From NCBI GenBank assembly GCA_029593505.1, contig JAKTNI010000004.1, forward strand, positions 71,765 through 135,764: 64,000 nucleotides of DNA. Direction: 5' to 3'. The DNA is from Streptococcus suis (lineage in GTDB: Bacteria; Bacillota; Bacilli; Lactobacillales; Streptococcaceae). Positions 46,301 to 54,501 of this stretch are shown here, piece after piece. Position numbers and translations under genes: made by a program. The stretch's first letter is position 1, and the number at the start of each line of letters is the position of its first letter. The notes under the pieces were generated by a model. It was not told the origin of the DNA and ran no database searches. It saw only the letters and a list, made by a program, of their open reading frames with translations.

Positions 46301-48599
46301 GTATACTCCAGAGTCCTTCTTGTCTAATTACGATAGTTTAGTTGTCCAACTATCTAATGAACTATCTAATTTAGTATTTGACTCCGAAGCTATAAAGAAT
46401 ACCTTAAAAATATCTCAACCCGCCAATCCGACTCCGCAACAACTATCTGCTTGGGCGGCTGACCTAGGAGTCAGCTCAACAACTGAACAGAAACCGCTTT
46501 GGGCTCTTTATTTGGAAGATAGCTTTAACAGTGTGCGCAATAATTTGGCAGAAGAGCTTCGGAAACTTCTTGCTTCAAATAATGCTATTAACACTTTGGG
46601 TTCCTCTGTACAAACTTATTTGTTACAAAAGATTGTGGACAATAAGGAAGCGTTAGTTCTTGGTCTGGCATACTTAAATAGATGGTATAACATTGATTTT
46701 GGTAATTTGAATACACAAGATTTAACTGTTTTCAAGCAAGATTTCTTTGGAAATCAAGAGGCTTCAACACTTGATGTTATTATTGCTCTCGGAAATTCAG
46801 GTTATGATAATCTGCGACCTAAGAACAATGTTCTCACATATGGTAACTCTTTGAAATCTGCTAAAGGACCGAATACAGTTTTTGATTATCTTGAAAACTA
46901 CCGTCAACTTTTCTTGCCAACTCAAACCAACAATGAGTGGTTGAAAAATACAAGTCGGGCTTATATTGTCGAAAGTCAGTCAAACATTGACGAAGTAGCT
47001 ACCAAACAGGCTACAGCTACACCAAATAGCAAGTACACTATTGGTGTTTATGACCGTATTACTAAGTCAAATTGGCTGTACCAAAATATGCTTCTCCCTC
47101 TATTAACTTTACCAGAAGAGAGTATGTATATCATTTCTACAATGTCAACGCTTTCCTTTGGTGCTTATGATAGATATCTATACGATAATGCTTCATCAGG
47201 TATGGAATTTATCGATTATATGCATCAATTGGTTGATCGAGCAGCTATTTGGCAAAGAGATCACTTTGATTTCTGGTATAGCATTTTGTCTGAGAGTTCA
47301 CGTGAAAAACTTTTCCAATCTTTGTTGAATTATGATGGCTTTAATTTCCGTGATTCGGCTAAATCAGCAACATGGAAAACTCTCCAAAATACCGAACGTT
47401 CTTCTATTGCTAATTTCTTTGGACCCGTTGGTAAGTGGTATGCTGCTAATGGTTCAGGAGCTTATGCTACTGGTTATTTGACTCACTTTGTGGCATCTAG
47501 AATGCTGGATCAATATGGTTCTTCAGTCTTTACTCATGAGATGGTACATAATTTTGATGGCAATATTTACTTTGAAGGCAATGGTCGTCGTCAAGGACAA
47601 GGAGCGGAACTCTTTGCCCAAGGACTTTTACAAACTCCTATTGGAAATCAGAGTCGTTCATTAGGAATCAATACTATGTTTACCGGTAATGAAGATTCAT
47701 TGAATCGTTATCATGCTGCTAATCCAGTTGAGCGTTATAAAAATGTAGAAGATCTTAATGAATATGTGCATAATATGTTTGATGCTATCTATCTTTTAGA
47801 CTATTTAGAAGCTAAGTCTGTTCTTAAACAGAGTGATACAGTGAAACAGAAGTGGTATCGTGTTATTGACAACTATTATGTACAAAATGCTGGTAGAGAT
47901 ACTCATGCAGGAAACTCTATCCGTCCACTAACATTAGAAGAAGCAGCAGCTCTGACGAATATTAGTGATTTGGTAGATAAAAGTATCATCAATCGCCGAG
48001 AATATTGGAATGCCAATTCAGGATTGACACGAAATGGATATTATAATATCAGTATCTTTTCACCAATCTATTCTGCTCTCTCTAATCCTAACGGTTCTCC
48101 TGGGGATGTTATGTTCCGTCGTATGGCTTATGAATTACTTGCTGAAAAAGGTTATGTAGAAGGCTTTGTACCTTATGTATCGAATCAGTTGAGTGCAAGG
48201 GCCATGGCTGATGGTTCCATTATTTATGATAATTGGTCAAGAAAAAATGTTGGTTTAATTACGGATGATTTGGTCTTCGAGCATATTTTTAAAGGTGAAT
48301 ATGAAAGTTGGAAAGACTTCAAGAAAGCGATGTATCAACAGCGGATTAACCAGTTAAATAATTTGATTGACTTTACTATAACCTACGAATTGGGGCAACC
48401 TAATTCCACAAAACAGATTAACATAACATCTTTTGCAGAACTTGAAAAATTAATGGATCAGGCTGTTGCACAGGATATGAAGAATATTGATACATCAGTC
48501 GCTAATCATAATACTAGTTGGGTTAACGCTCTCAAGCAACGCATATACAATGCTCTCTTGAGAACAACTAATGATTTTACAAGTTCTATTTTCAAATAG
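43305..48599 (+). CDS. M26-family zinc metalloprotease (IgA1-protease/Zmp-like), surface-associated
   Basis: A 1764-aa secreted protease. A YSIRK-type signal (HRYSLRKTSYGLVSATIAG) is followed by an unusual N-terminal sorting motif LPDTG at residues 100-104 with a hydrophobic segment and KKGKNLKK, as known for streptococcal M26 enzymes. Two near-identical G5-like repeats come next (about residues 241-286 and 336-381), then a beta-helical region with GLUG-type repeats (about 690-830), and the peptidase domain. The zinc site is HEMVHNFDGNIYFEGNGRR...AE: H1411, E1412, H1415 and E1435. Relatives cleave IgA1 or other host proteins; the real substrate of this one is not shown by sequence. Intact and with its own promoter. 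Confidence 0.92.
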   Translation: MRLLSGISQHRYSLRKTSYGLVSATIAGLFLVQSLIVAQPVEAQIPAKMINYRYIMEDELTADERKLMIHDLPKLVEETDDTYYLIYRPTVTSSTSQLLLPDTGESLTNYYMGALVGVSLLLVAIKKGKNLKKELSGIIIVTATGVSLLSPTALSLTNQTLEQYNQVLSASVGENLPEPLQIDGYRYIGYIKDAHIYREKEHSVVLEVPSETSSSVKSELSRITETRDIGSMATTISDHSQSGVSGERSITTRTYTANGQVLKTEEVSNVVTKATVSEIVQVGTKVETAVPTDAPTYEVPSIEVVESDTIHTEPIAYETVEVENPHLLLGERRISQSGVSGERSITTRTYTANGQVLKTEEVSNVVTQAAVSEIVQVGTKVKEAPVLTISQLIKNENLKMAQVQFSLADPTRTYVSAVAQLYQGNHLIREVPITNLAIGLDLTGLDYYVDYTLKTVVTYDLGNGQENQEQTSIKDFRLDYKKIEIKDIDRLELYGLENGNYRRYISMASLPQDLDQYFVKIQSDRFKEILLPISAVEEVEVNGQSKYKFTVVFDELVQENNASYQDNYTFYIEKQTTSQSGVYTSFKELVAAIEADPTGTYIIGADMTADEISLSDTALSYISSPFTGSLTGSYNGQSYAIYHLTRPLFDTLNGARVSDLDLIDVAIAVDEENIGSLARIATASQLSNVSVEGSISARANIGGIVYLANKATKITNSSFTGQLIGIGATHASNIGGVVGYATDNDTILNQVHANSAISLSANRGYRVGGMVGHLTGNATLRNGVATGSIVNLTTAGHVGGVVGSVYSGGTVNNIVSSVRVVNGDKIHGDTAYSKAPITNTFVTSQSDGANDSWSTAISDADAATRVAAMEISTNLSDSLINQAVNFYSVDYSQVAGAKISHTTAYKNMEKLLPFYNKEYLVYYANKLNLTDKLNQTLLLDVVPMVDNQIVTDPYSQKRFINRIMLHYADGTVEYLDVAFKEDFKNNHIADYTIIGTDLLYTPESFLSNYDSLVVQLSNELSNLVFDSEAIKNTLKISQPANPTPQQLSAWAADLGVSSTTEQKPLWALYLEDSFNSVRNNLAEELRKLLASNNAINTLGSSVQTYLLQKIVDNKEALVLGLAYLNRWYNIDFGNLNTQDLTVFKQDFFGNQEASTLDVIIALGNSGYDNLRPKNNVLTYGNSLKSAKGPNTVFDYLENYRQLFLPTQTNNEWLKNTSRAYIVESQSNIDEVATKQATATPNSKYTIGVYDRITKSNWLYQNMLLPLLTLPEESMYIISTMSTLSFGAYDRYLYDNASSGMEFIDYMHQLVDRAAIWQRDHFDFWYSILSESSREKLFQSLLNYDGFNFRDSAKSATWKTLQNTERSSIANFFGPVGKWYAANGSGAYATGYLTHFVASRMLDQYGSSVFTHEMVHNFDGNIYFEGNGRRQGQGAELFAQGLLQTPIGNQSRSLGINTMFTGNEDSLNRYHAANPVERYKNVEDLNEYVHNMFDAIYLLDYLEAKSVLKQSDTVKQKWYRVIDNYYVQNAGRDTHAGNSIRPLTLEEAAALTNISDLVDKSIINRREYWNANSGLTRNGYYNISIFSPIYSALSNPNGSPGDVMFRRMAYELLAEKGYVEGFVPYVSNQLSARAMADGSIIYDNWSRKNVGLITDDLVFEHIFKGEYESWKDFKKAMYQQRINQLNNLIDFTITYELGQPNSTKQINITSFAELEKLMDQAVAQDMKNIDTSVANHNTSWVNALKQRIYNALLRTTNDFTSSIFK
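44025..44446 (+). repeat. Two G5-domain-encoding repeats in the protease gene
   Basis: Bases 44025-44161 and 44310-44446 (137 bp, offset 285) differ at four positions. The unique spacer between them encodes a short acidic segment. They mark a recent internal duplication. Confidence 0.9.
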
Positions 48600-48631
48600 T
48601 TAAAGAATGCATGAGTACATGTATTTAGATT

Positions 48632-48659
48632 CAAGGAAAAATTGAGGTATTTTTCCTTG
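48632..48659 (+). terminator. Hairpin after the protease gene
   Basis: CAAGGAAAAA (48632-48641) with TTTTTCCTTG (48650-48659). T residues lie in the stem rather than after it, so this is a plausible but untypical terminator. Confidence 0.55.
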
Positions 48660-48755
48660 AATTGGTTTTAATATAGAAAGAATAATCAACATAAGTTTCC
48701 ACTTTAATAGCTTCTAGCTTCTCAGTAAAAAATCAAAAGATTAAACCGTTTTCAA

Positions 48756-48784
48756 TTGACAACACTTATTCTTTCCGATATAAT
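48756..48784 (+). promoter_or_regulatory. Consensus sigma-A promoter of the SIS isomerase gene
   Basis: TTGACA (48756-48761), 17-bp spacer, TATAAT (48779-48784): both boxes perfect. Confidence 0.9.
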
Positions 48785-48795
48785 AAAATAAAAAA

Positions 48796-48811
48796 ACTGG
48801 TTATAACCAGT
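48796..48811 (+). promoter_or_regulatory. Perfect 16-bp palindrome: probable GntR-type (NagR-like, dre) operator
   Basis: ACTGGTTATAACCAGT lies between the -10 box and the AAGGAGG ribosome site, around the expected transcript 5' end. It fits the ACTGGT-N4-ACCAGT form of dre sites bound by HutC/GntR-type amino-sugar repressors. Binding protein inferred. Confidence 0.65.
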
Positions 48812-48823
48812 AAGGAGGATAAT

Positions 48824-49993
48824 ATGTTTCGTCTAGCAAAAGAAGAACTCGAAAAGTTAGGTGCTCACATTACAGCTACTGAAATTTTCCAACAACCTAG
48901 TTTGTGGAAAGAAGCACATCAGCTATATCTAGATAAGCTTGAAACGATTGAGAGTTTCTTGGCAGGAATTAAGGAAAAGCATCCATTTGTTCATGTTATT
49001 TTTACGGGAGCAGGTACATCTGATTTTGTTGGTCAAAGTATTGCGAACCACTTGAATCAAGTCAATGATTTGAAGCACATTCGTTTCTCTTCTATTGGTA
49101 CAGTTGAATTGGTTGGTCGTCCACATGATTACCTTCAAGCAGATGTTCCAACTATCTTAGTTTCTTTTGCTCGCTCTGGTAACTCGCCTGAGAGTTTGGC
49201 GGCAGTAGAAATTGCTAAACAATTGGTAGATCAGCTTTATCAAGTTACAATTACATGTGCACCAGACGGTAAACTGGCGGTAGCGACAGAGGGGGATGCT
49301 GATAATCTCTTACTCATGCAACCTGCTGGTTCAAACGATAAAGGTTTTGCTATGACTGGTAGTTACAGTTGTATGGCATTGACAGCACTATTAGTCTTCT
49401 CACCTGCTTTCCAAGAAGAAAAAGCAGCTTGGGTTGATACGATTGCTCGTCTTGGACAAGATGTATTGGATCGTGAGGACTATGTACAAGAATTGATTAA
49501 CCTTGATTTTGAGCGTGTCATTTACTTAGGTGCAGGTGGTTTTTATGGTCTTGCGCACGAAGCACAACTCAAAATTTTAGAGTTGACAGCTGGTAAGATA
49601 GCGACTATGTATGAAACGCCTCTAGGATTCCGTCACGGTCCAAAATCATTCATCAATGATAAGACATTGGTTCTTCTCTTTGCTTCTAATGACGCTTATA
49701 CTCGTCAATATGACGTGGATTTGCTCAATGAGGTACACGGTGACGGTATTGCAGAGCGTGTTGTAGCTTTGTCTGCATCAGCTCTTGAAGGGACAGATGC
49801 ACCTAATTTTGTGTTAGCAGAAGGTGGTGCAGCATTACCAGATGTTCTCTTAACATTCCCGTATATCATTTTTGCGCAAACAGTATCTATCATGGCTGCT
49901 GTGAAATGTAATAACCTACCAGATACGCCATCGCCAACTGGAACGGTAAACCGTGTTGTACAAGGTGTTATTATTCACCCATTAGAGAAATAA
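48824..49993 (+). CDS. agaS: SIS-domain sugar isomerase (AgaS-like)
   Basis: A 389-aa protein with two SIS (sugar isomerase) domains. GAGTSDFVGQSIANHL and SFARSGNSPESLAA are the phosphosugar-binding loops of the first domain, and ETPLGFRHGPKSFI of the second matches AgaS-type aldose-ketose isomerase/deaminases and also GlmS-like isomerase domains. AgaS acts on galactosamine-6-phosphate or related amino sugars. There is no glutaminase domain, so it is not GlmS. Its strong promoter and the palindrome over the transcript start suggest control by an amino-sugar-responsive repressor. Monocistronic. Confidence 0.82.
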   Translation: MFRLAKEELEKLGAHITATEIFQQPSLWKEAHQLYLDKLETIESFLAGIKEKHPFVHVIFTGAGTSDFVGQSIANHLNQVNDLKHIRFSSIGTVELVGRPHDYLQADVPTILVSFARSGNSPESLAAVEIAKQLVDQLYQVTITCAPDGKLAVATEGDADNLLLMQPAGSNDKGFAMTGSYSCMALTALLVFSPAFQEEKAAWVDTIARLGQDVLDREDYVQELINLDFERVIYLGAGGFYGLAHEAQLKILELTAGKIATMYETPLGFRHGPKSFINDKTLVLLFASNDAYTRQYDVDLLNEVHGDGIAERVVALSASALEGTDAPNFVLAEGGAALPDVLLTFPYIIFAQTVSIMAAVKCNNLPDTPSPTGTVNRVVQGVIIHPLEK

Positions 49994-49996
49994 AAC

Positions 49997-50033
49997 AAAA
50001 ATGAGTTATTCTTTTAATGAATAACTCATTTTT
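49997..50033. terminator. Bidirectional terminator between agaS and pepX
   Basis: AAAAATGAGTTATTC with GAATAACTCATTTTT over a 7-nt loop, then more T. Confidence 0.92.
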
Positions 50034-50041
50034 TTAACGAC

Positions 50042-52309
50042 TTAATAAGGTAATAGTAAACTAGATTGACTCAAATCAATGGTAGTAGTCCACTCATTAT
50101 TGTCTCGAATCGTACATTCAAAGTCAGTAGTGTACAATACTAGGCGTAGGGTATCTCCTTTTTTCAAGCGATAGATGCTAGGTTGTAAATCCCATGTGAT
50201 ATCCATCCATTGATTTGGAACGACTTCTTCAATTGTTGTTAGCTCAGTGCGATTTTGTAAATTTAGGTAACCTTTTGCAATAACGCGATAAGGACTATCT
50301 GTAAAAGGAAGTTCGACTAGATTTTCTTGAGCATGATAGCGCCCATTATCTAGGCTAGCACGTGCTATCATTCCGGGAATTGCAGCTAGACGTTTAGCTG
50401 GACCAAAATCAAGTAATTGAGCTGAGAGTAGTCCTTTAGCGATGCTTGATTTGACACGGAGTTTGAGGCTAGCTTTTCCGTTTAAGTGAACATCTTTCTC
50501 CAATTGTAGATCAACTGTTATTTGATTGGCCTTGCCGTCAAATAGGTCTTGGTGGAAAGCTGGATAGGATTTGCAATACTTATCAAAGGTATCCTTGTGA
50601 TAGTGTTGTGGAATGCTAGCTTCGCTGTTTCCTAATGAAAGCTGTATTTCATTTGTAGCACCGAAGTTTTCAAGTGCTGACCATTGTTGTTCGTTAGTGT
50701 TATCTTGCCAAATAACCGTAGGTAACTGATAGGTATTGTCAATACCTAGTAATTTTTGTGTTAGTAAGGCATTCATGGATTCTCTGAAATCAATAGATTG
50801 CCAGTTATTCATGTAAACATGAGCGCCGTGATGCAAGAAGAGATGTTTCTTGATATGACGAGGAAGAGCATGGAACATATTCCAGACATGCAGAGGCTTG
50901 ACGTTCCAATCTTGAGTGCCGTGAGTAAAGACAACTTCACATCGTACCTTATCTGCATGTAAAAGATAATTGCGATCATGCCAGTATTGATTATAGTCAC
51001 CACTAGCGCGATCAAGCGCCTCTTGTTCAGCTGCAAGCGCCGTTTCGTAATGGCACTTGTTTCGCAGAAAATCACCTGCTTGTAGACTTTTAGAGTAGGT
51101 AAGAGCGGTCAGGCTATCAAGATCTTCACCGGGGTACCCACCGGGACTTGTCACCAAGCCATTTTCACGATAATAGTCATACCAAGAGGAAATTCCTGCT
51201 TCTGCTATAACAACTTCTAGTCCGTTAACCCCAGTCGTTGCTAGAGCATTTGACATCGTACCTAAGTATGATAATCCAGTTGTTGCGACCTTTCCATTTG
51301 CCCAACTCGCTATGACTTCACATTCTCGAGTATGGTCTGTATAAGCTTTTGTTCGACCGTTCAACCAGTCAATAACGGATTTAAAACTTTCTACTTGTTG
51401 GTAATCACCAGAGGTCATGTAGCCCGTTGATCCTAAAGTGCCCACGCCGGATACGTGTAGACTAGCAAATCCACGAGATAGGAAGTAATCATTGAGTGAA
51501 TACGAACCAATATGTCCCAGTTTTTCTGTGGCAGAGCTAATGGGCAGAGTTCGTTGGTCAAGTTCAAGTTTTGTGATAGCTTTTTCTCTAACTTGGATCG
51601 TTCCAAGAGGTTTTTCAGCTAATTCTCCTTCCATTTTATGAAGAGCTTGATCGCTAGCTGTTCCGTTGATTCCTTGATGATAAGGACTATTGGTAATGAC
51701 CGCAGGAATAGTGCCGGTGAAAGTAGGGCGAAGAATAGAAACTTTTACCAGATCTGTCTTTCCTGTGTTTGCAGTGTCTACGAGTGTTTCGACATAGACC
51801 ACTTCACGAATAAGATTTTTGGTAGAAAAGGTTGCTAGAGATTTGCCATTGAAAAAATGATACTGATTGTCTTCAGGAATCAAGTCGTCGCTGACCAATT
51901 GGTCGATTAAGGTATTGCCAGATTGAGTGCGAGTATTGAGTAGTTGATAGAGGTTTTCAATAATGTTTCCGTAGGTAATTGGAAATGCTGTCTTTTCAAC
52001 AAATGCCATAACATTGGTATAATCAAAATTGGGTACAAAACCGAGTAATTGAAAAGCGACTTGATAGAACACTTGATCTGTTAGTTCACAATCGGACTTG
52101 AAGAAAGTCAGTAGATCGGTTTTCCAATCGGCAATCATATTCGATAGGACGAAATCTGTATTCTCTGTTAAAAAATGGCAGGTTCTGACAAATATTTCGA
52201 GATTTTTTGTATCGCTGAGTTGTGGATCCAAAAGAAAACCAATAGAGTGTAGCTCTTGGAGATAAGTGGATGGTTCTTGCTTGATAAAAGAAAATTGATT
52301 AAAGCGCAT
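50042..52309 (-). CDS. pepX: Xaa-Pro dipeptidyl-peptidase PepX
   Basis: A 755-aa serine peptidase of family S15 that releases Xaa-Pro dipeptides from proline-rich peptides. An N-terminal helical domain ([25 protein letters not shown]), the alpha/beta hydrolase core with nucleophile motif TGLSYLGT, the catalytic His segment [10 protein letters not shown], and a C-terminal beta domain are all present. The length is normal. The cytosolic enzyme supports casein or host-peptide use; surface forms have been described. AGGAGAA precedes the ATG. It is divergent from cppA. Confidence 0.96.
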   Translation of the reverse strand: MRFNQFSFIKQEPSTYLQELHSIGFLLDPQLSDTKNLEIFVRTCHFLTENTDFVLSNMIADWKTDLLTFFKSDCELTDQVFYQVAFQLLGFVPNFDYTNVMAFVEKTAFPITYGNIIENLYQLLNTRTQSGNTLIDQLVSDDLIPEDNQYHFFNGKSLATFSTKNLIREVVYVETLVDTANTGKTDLVKVSILRPTFTGTIPAVITNSPYHQGINGTASDQALHKMEGELAEKPLGTIQVREKAITKLELDQRTLPISSATEKLGHIGSYSLNDYFLSRGFASLHVSGVGTLGSTGYMTSGDYQQVESFKSVIDWLNGRTKAYTDHTRECEVIASWANGKVATTGLSYLGTMSNALATTGVNGLEVVIAEAGISSWYDYYRENGLVTSPGGYPGEDLDSLTALTYSKSLQAGDFLRNKCHYETALAAEQEALDRASGDYNQYWHDRNYLLHADKVRCEVVFTHGTQDWNVKPLHVWNMFHALPRHIKKHLFLHHGAHVYMNNWQSIDFRESMNALLTQKLLGIDNTYQLPTVIWQDNTNEQQWSALENFGATNEIQLSLGNSEASIPQHYHKDTFDKYCKSYPAFHQDLFDGKANQITVDLQLEKDVHLNGKASLKLRVKSSIAKGLLSAQLLDFGPAKRLAAIPGMIARASLDNGRYHAQENLVELPFTDSPYRVIAKGYLNLQNRTELTTIEEVVPNQWMDITWDLQPSIYRLKKGDTLRLVLYTTDFECTIRDNNEWTTTIDLSQSSLLLPY

Positions 52310-52464
52310 AAATTCTCCTCTTTTTTCTGATAATAGTCTATAATAGTTATTATATCTGATAATGGTGTCTTTGTCTAAATTTTGTAGAAAGTATCGAGAT
52401 AGGGAACATCATCCATTTTCAGAATAGTATATCATCTAGATGAACCGAGGAGAAAGAGTATACA

Positions 52465-53202
52465 ATGTTGAGAAAAAATACAACAATTATACCTGTTTTG
52501 CGTATCAATAACAGGTCTATTAATCAAGCGTTTTTGGAAACGCAATTGGGTATCAAAACAAGATTAGAAGAAGGTGCTTTTGCTGAATGTGGGGATAGAG
52601 TTCATTCGGAGACAAAACTTGTTTTGATGGAGTCGCCAGGTGTTCGGACACGTGCTGTTCAAGGACTTAAAAAAGTAAATAAAATAGTGATAAGAGTGAG
52701 AAAAGCACAAGAATTAGAAAACCTATTGGCACGAGGAACGTCGTACACCAAACTATATAAGGGAAAAAATGGATATGGCTTTGAAGCGATTTCTCCCGAA
52801 GGTGATACATTTTTGCTACATGCAGAACAATCAGCAGATAATTTACAAGCTATTTTGCCTCCAGTATCATTCAGTAGCCATCAAGATGATTTTCAAGGAT
52901 TGTCAGAGTTTGAAATTGAGGCCATTTGGATTCATACTCCACAACCGTCTGTTAGTCAAGAGTTTTATCGCTCTATCTTTTCTAATGTTTCCTTTTTACA
53001 TTTTGTAGAGGCGGAAGGACCGGATTTATTGACACCTGCTGCGCATACTTGGGATATGGATAGTTTTCGCTTCTCAGTTGAGCCGGACTTTTCTTGGACA
53101 GAGTTAGAGGACAAATTGGATGTGGATTTTTTCAAGGATAAAAAAGAACGATTTATCCAAACAGTAGATCCAAGTGGCATTGAATTGTGGTTTGAAAAAT
53201 GA
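52465..53202 (+). CDS. cppA: CppA-family protein (putative C3-degrading proteinase)
   Basis: A 245-aa protein resembling streptococcal CppA along its length: paired glyoxalase-like halves starting IIPVLRINNRSINQAFLETQLGIK, then SPGVRTRAVQGLKKVNKIVIRV, LYKGKNGYGFEAISPEGDTFLLHAE and an ending in VDPSGIELWFEK. CppA was reported to degrade complement C3, but no protease motif is visible and the glyoxalase-like fold leaves its real activity unclear. The divergent position to pepX and the 4-bp overlap with the next gene are as in related streptococci. Confidence 0.82.
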   Translation: MLRKNTTIIPVLRINNRSINQAFLETQLGIKTRLEEGAFAECGDRVHSETKLVLMESPGVRTRAVQGLKKVNKIVIRVRKAQELENLLARGTSYTKLYKGKNGYGFEAISPEGDTFLLHAEQSADNLQAILPPVSFSSHQDDFQGLSEFEIEAIWIHTPQPSVSQEFYRSIFSNVSFLHFVEAEGPDLLTPAAHTWDMDSFRFSVEPDFSWTELEDKLDVDFFKDKKERFIQTVDPSGIELWFEK

Positions 53203-54140
53203 GACAGGTCATTATAGATAAAATTTCCGAGCAGATTGCTCAGGGAGTTTATCCTGGAGCTAGTCTAGCTCTTTTTTCTAGAGGAGGGTGGCAGGAATAC
53301 TATCTAGGCACTCAAGACGGAAAAAAGCCAGTCATAGCAGGTTTGACGTATGATTTAGCCTCTGTTTCTAAGGTAGTCGGAGTAGGTACTCTTGCAATTT
53401 TCTTAGTGAATAATGGAGTATTAGCATTAGATCGAACTGTACAGTCTTACTATCCTGCTTTTGCTAATCATCAAGTTACGATTCGCCAGCTTTTGACACA
53501 TACCAGTGGCATTGATCCCTTTATTCCAAATCGTGATCGTATGAATGCAGAGCAATTGAAACAGGCTATTCTAAGGATTACTGTTACAGATCAGAAAGAA
53601 TTTTTATACACAGATATTAATTTTTTGTTGTTGGGTTTCTTGATAGAGGAGCTAATGGGAGATGCGTTAGATACCTTGTTTCAGAGAGAAATCTTTCAGC
53701 CTTTTGGTATGCAACAAACCTCATTTGGTCCAGTACCTCTAGCAGTTCCAACTGTAAAAGGGATAGAAAGTGGGCATGTTCATGATCCCAAGGCACGTGT
53801 TTTAAGAGTGCATGCAGGGAGTGCTGGTCTATTTTCAACGGTAAAAGATTTGGAAATTTTTCTGGAGCATTACTTGAAAGATGATTTTGCAACCCACTTA
53901 CTTCAAGACTATGGCTTTGATGAAAAAAGGAAACGTTCAATAGCTTGGGATAAAAAGGGAGATTGGCTATCGCATACAGGCTATACAGGAACTTTCATTA
54001 TGTATCATCGTCCCTTGAAAAAGGCGGCTATTTTCCTATCTAACCGCACCTTTGAAAAAGATGAGCGTGCCAAATGGAAACAAGACCGTAATCAGCTAAT
54101 GACCTTGATTCGTAAGATTTTAGAAGAGGAAGAAGTGTAA
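53199..54140 (+). CDS. Beta-lactamase-family serine hydrolase
   Basis: A 313-aa protein of the class C beta-lactamase/penicillin-binding-protein-like hydrolase family. The SxxK motif is SVSK (Ser55, Lys58), the second motif is Y-T-D in EFLYTDINFLLLG, and a late G-Y-T-G-T-F segment with preceding HTG takes the KTG-like place. No signal peptide is seen, so a cytoplasmic esterase or peptidase role is likelier than cell-wall D,D-carboxypeptidase. It overlaps cppA by 4 bp (ATGA), so the two are co-expressed. Confidence 0.87.
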   Translation: MRQVIIDKISEQIAQGVYPGASLALFSRGGWQEYYLGTQDGKKPVIAGLTYDLASVSKVVGVGTLAIFLVNNGVLALDRTVQSYYPAFANHQVTIRQLLTHTSGIDPFIPNRDRMNAEQLKQAILRITVTDQKEFLYTDINFLLLGFLIEELMGDALDTLFQREIFQPFGMQQTSFGPVPLAVPTVKGIESGHVHDPKARVLRVHAGSAGLFSTVKDLEIFLEHYLKDDFATHLLQDYGFDEKRKRSIAWDKKGDWLSHTGYTGTFIMYHRPLKKAAIFLSNRTFEKDERAKWKQDRNQLMTLIRKILEEEEV

Positions 54141-54177
54141 GGTTGTTTACCTTTCAAGAATAGGTTTTCATGAACTT

Positions 54178-54426
54178 ATGAGAGGAGTGGCTTCTATCCA
54201 TGAACTCATGAAGAAAAATGAAAAACTCAGGCAGTCCGCTAAAGTGAATTCTCGTGAAGATTTTGAATTTTCTTTTGAGGATGCGATTGACAATGCTTTG
54301 ACTGAGGATTATATGCAAAATCAAGATTTTTTTGGAGTCCTGCTTAATAACGATGATTTTAAAAAGAGAATTGCCAAGCTTTTTATCGACGATGTTTATA
54401 GAAGTTTGAAAGATAGTGATGAGTAA
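54178..54426 (+). CDS. Small hypothetical protein, possible remnant of a larger gene
   Basis: An 82-codon acidic, helical ORF, intact to its stop and followed by a terminator. The ribosome site is weak; the ATG at 54208 is an alternative start. The C-terminal part (ALTEDYMQNQDFFGVLLNND and FKKRIAKLFIDDVY) reminds me of the C-terminal end of type I restriction R subunits in streptococci, so it may be a leftover of hsdR, but I cannot verify this. Located 37 bp after the serine hydrolase gene. Confidence 0.55.
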   Translation: MRGVASIHELMKKNEKLRQSAKVNSREDFEFSFEDAIDNALTEDYMQNQDFFGVLLNNDDFKKRIAKLFIDDVYRSLKDSDE

Positions 54427-54456
54427 ATATTCCTACCTCGTAGGGATATTTTTTAT
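54426..54456 (+). terminator. Rho-independent terminator after the small hypothetical gene
   Basis: AATATTCCTAC (54426-54436) with GTAGGGATATT (54440-54450), then TTTTT. Confidence 0.85.
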
Positions 54457-54461
54457 ATAGC

Positions 54462-54489
54462 AAAAAGGACCTGCACTGCAAGTCCTTTT
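54462..54489 (-). terminator. Rho-independent terminator of pflB
   Basis: On the minus strand AAAAGGACTTGC pairs with GCAGGTCCTTTT (one mismatch) and is followed by T. Confidence 0.8.
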
Positions 54490-54501
54490 GTGTTTGCTTG
54501 A

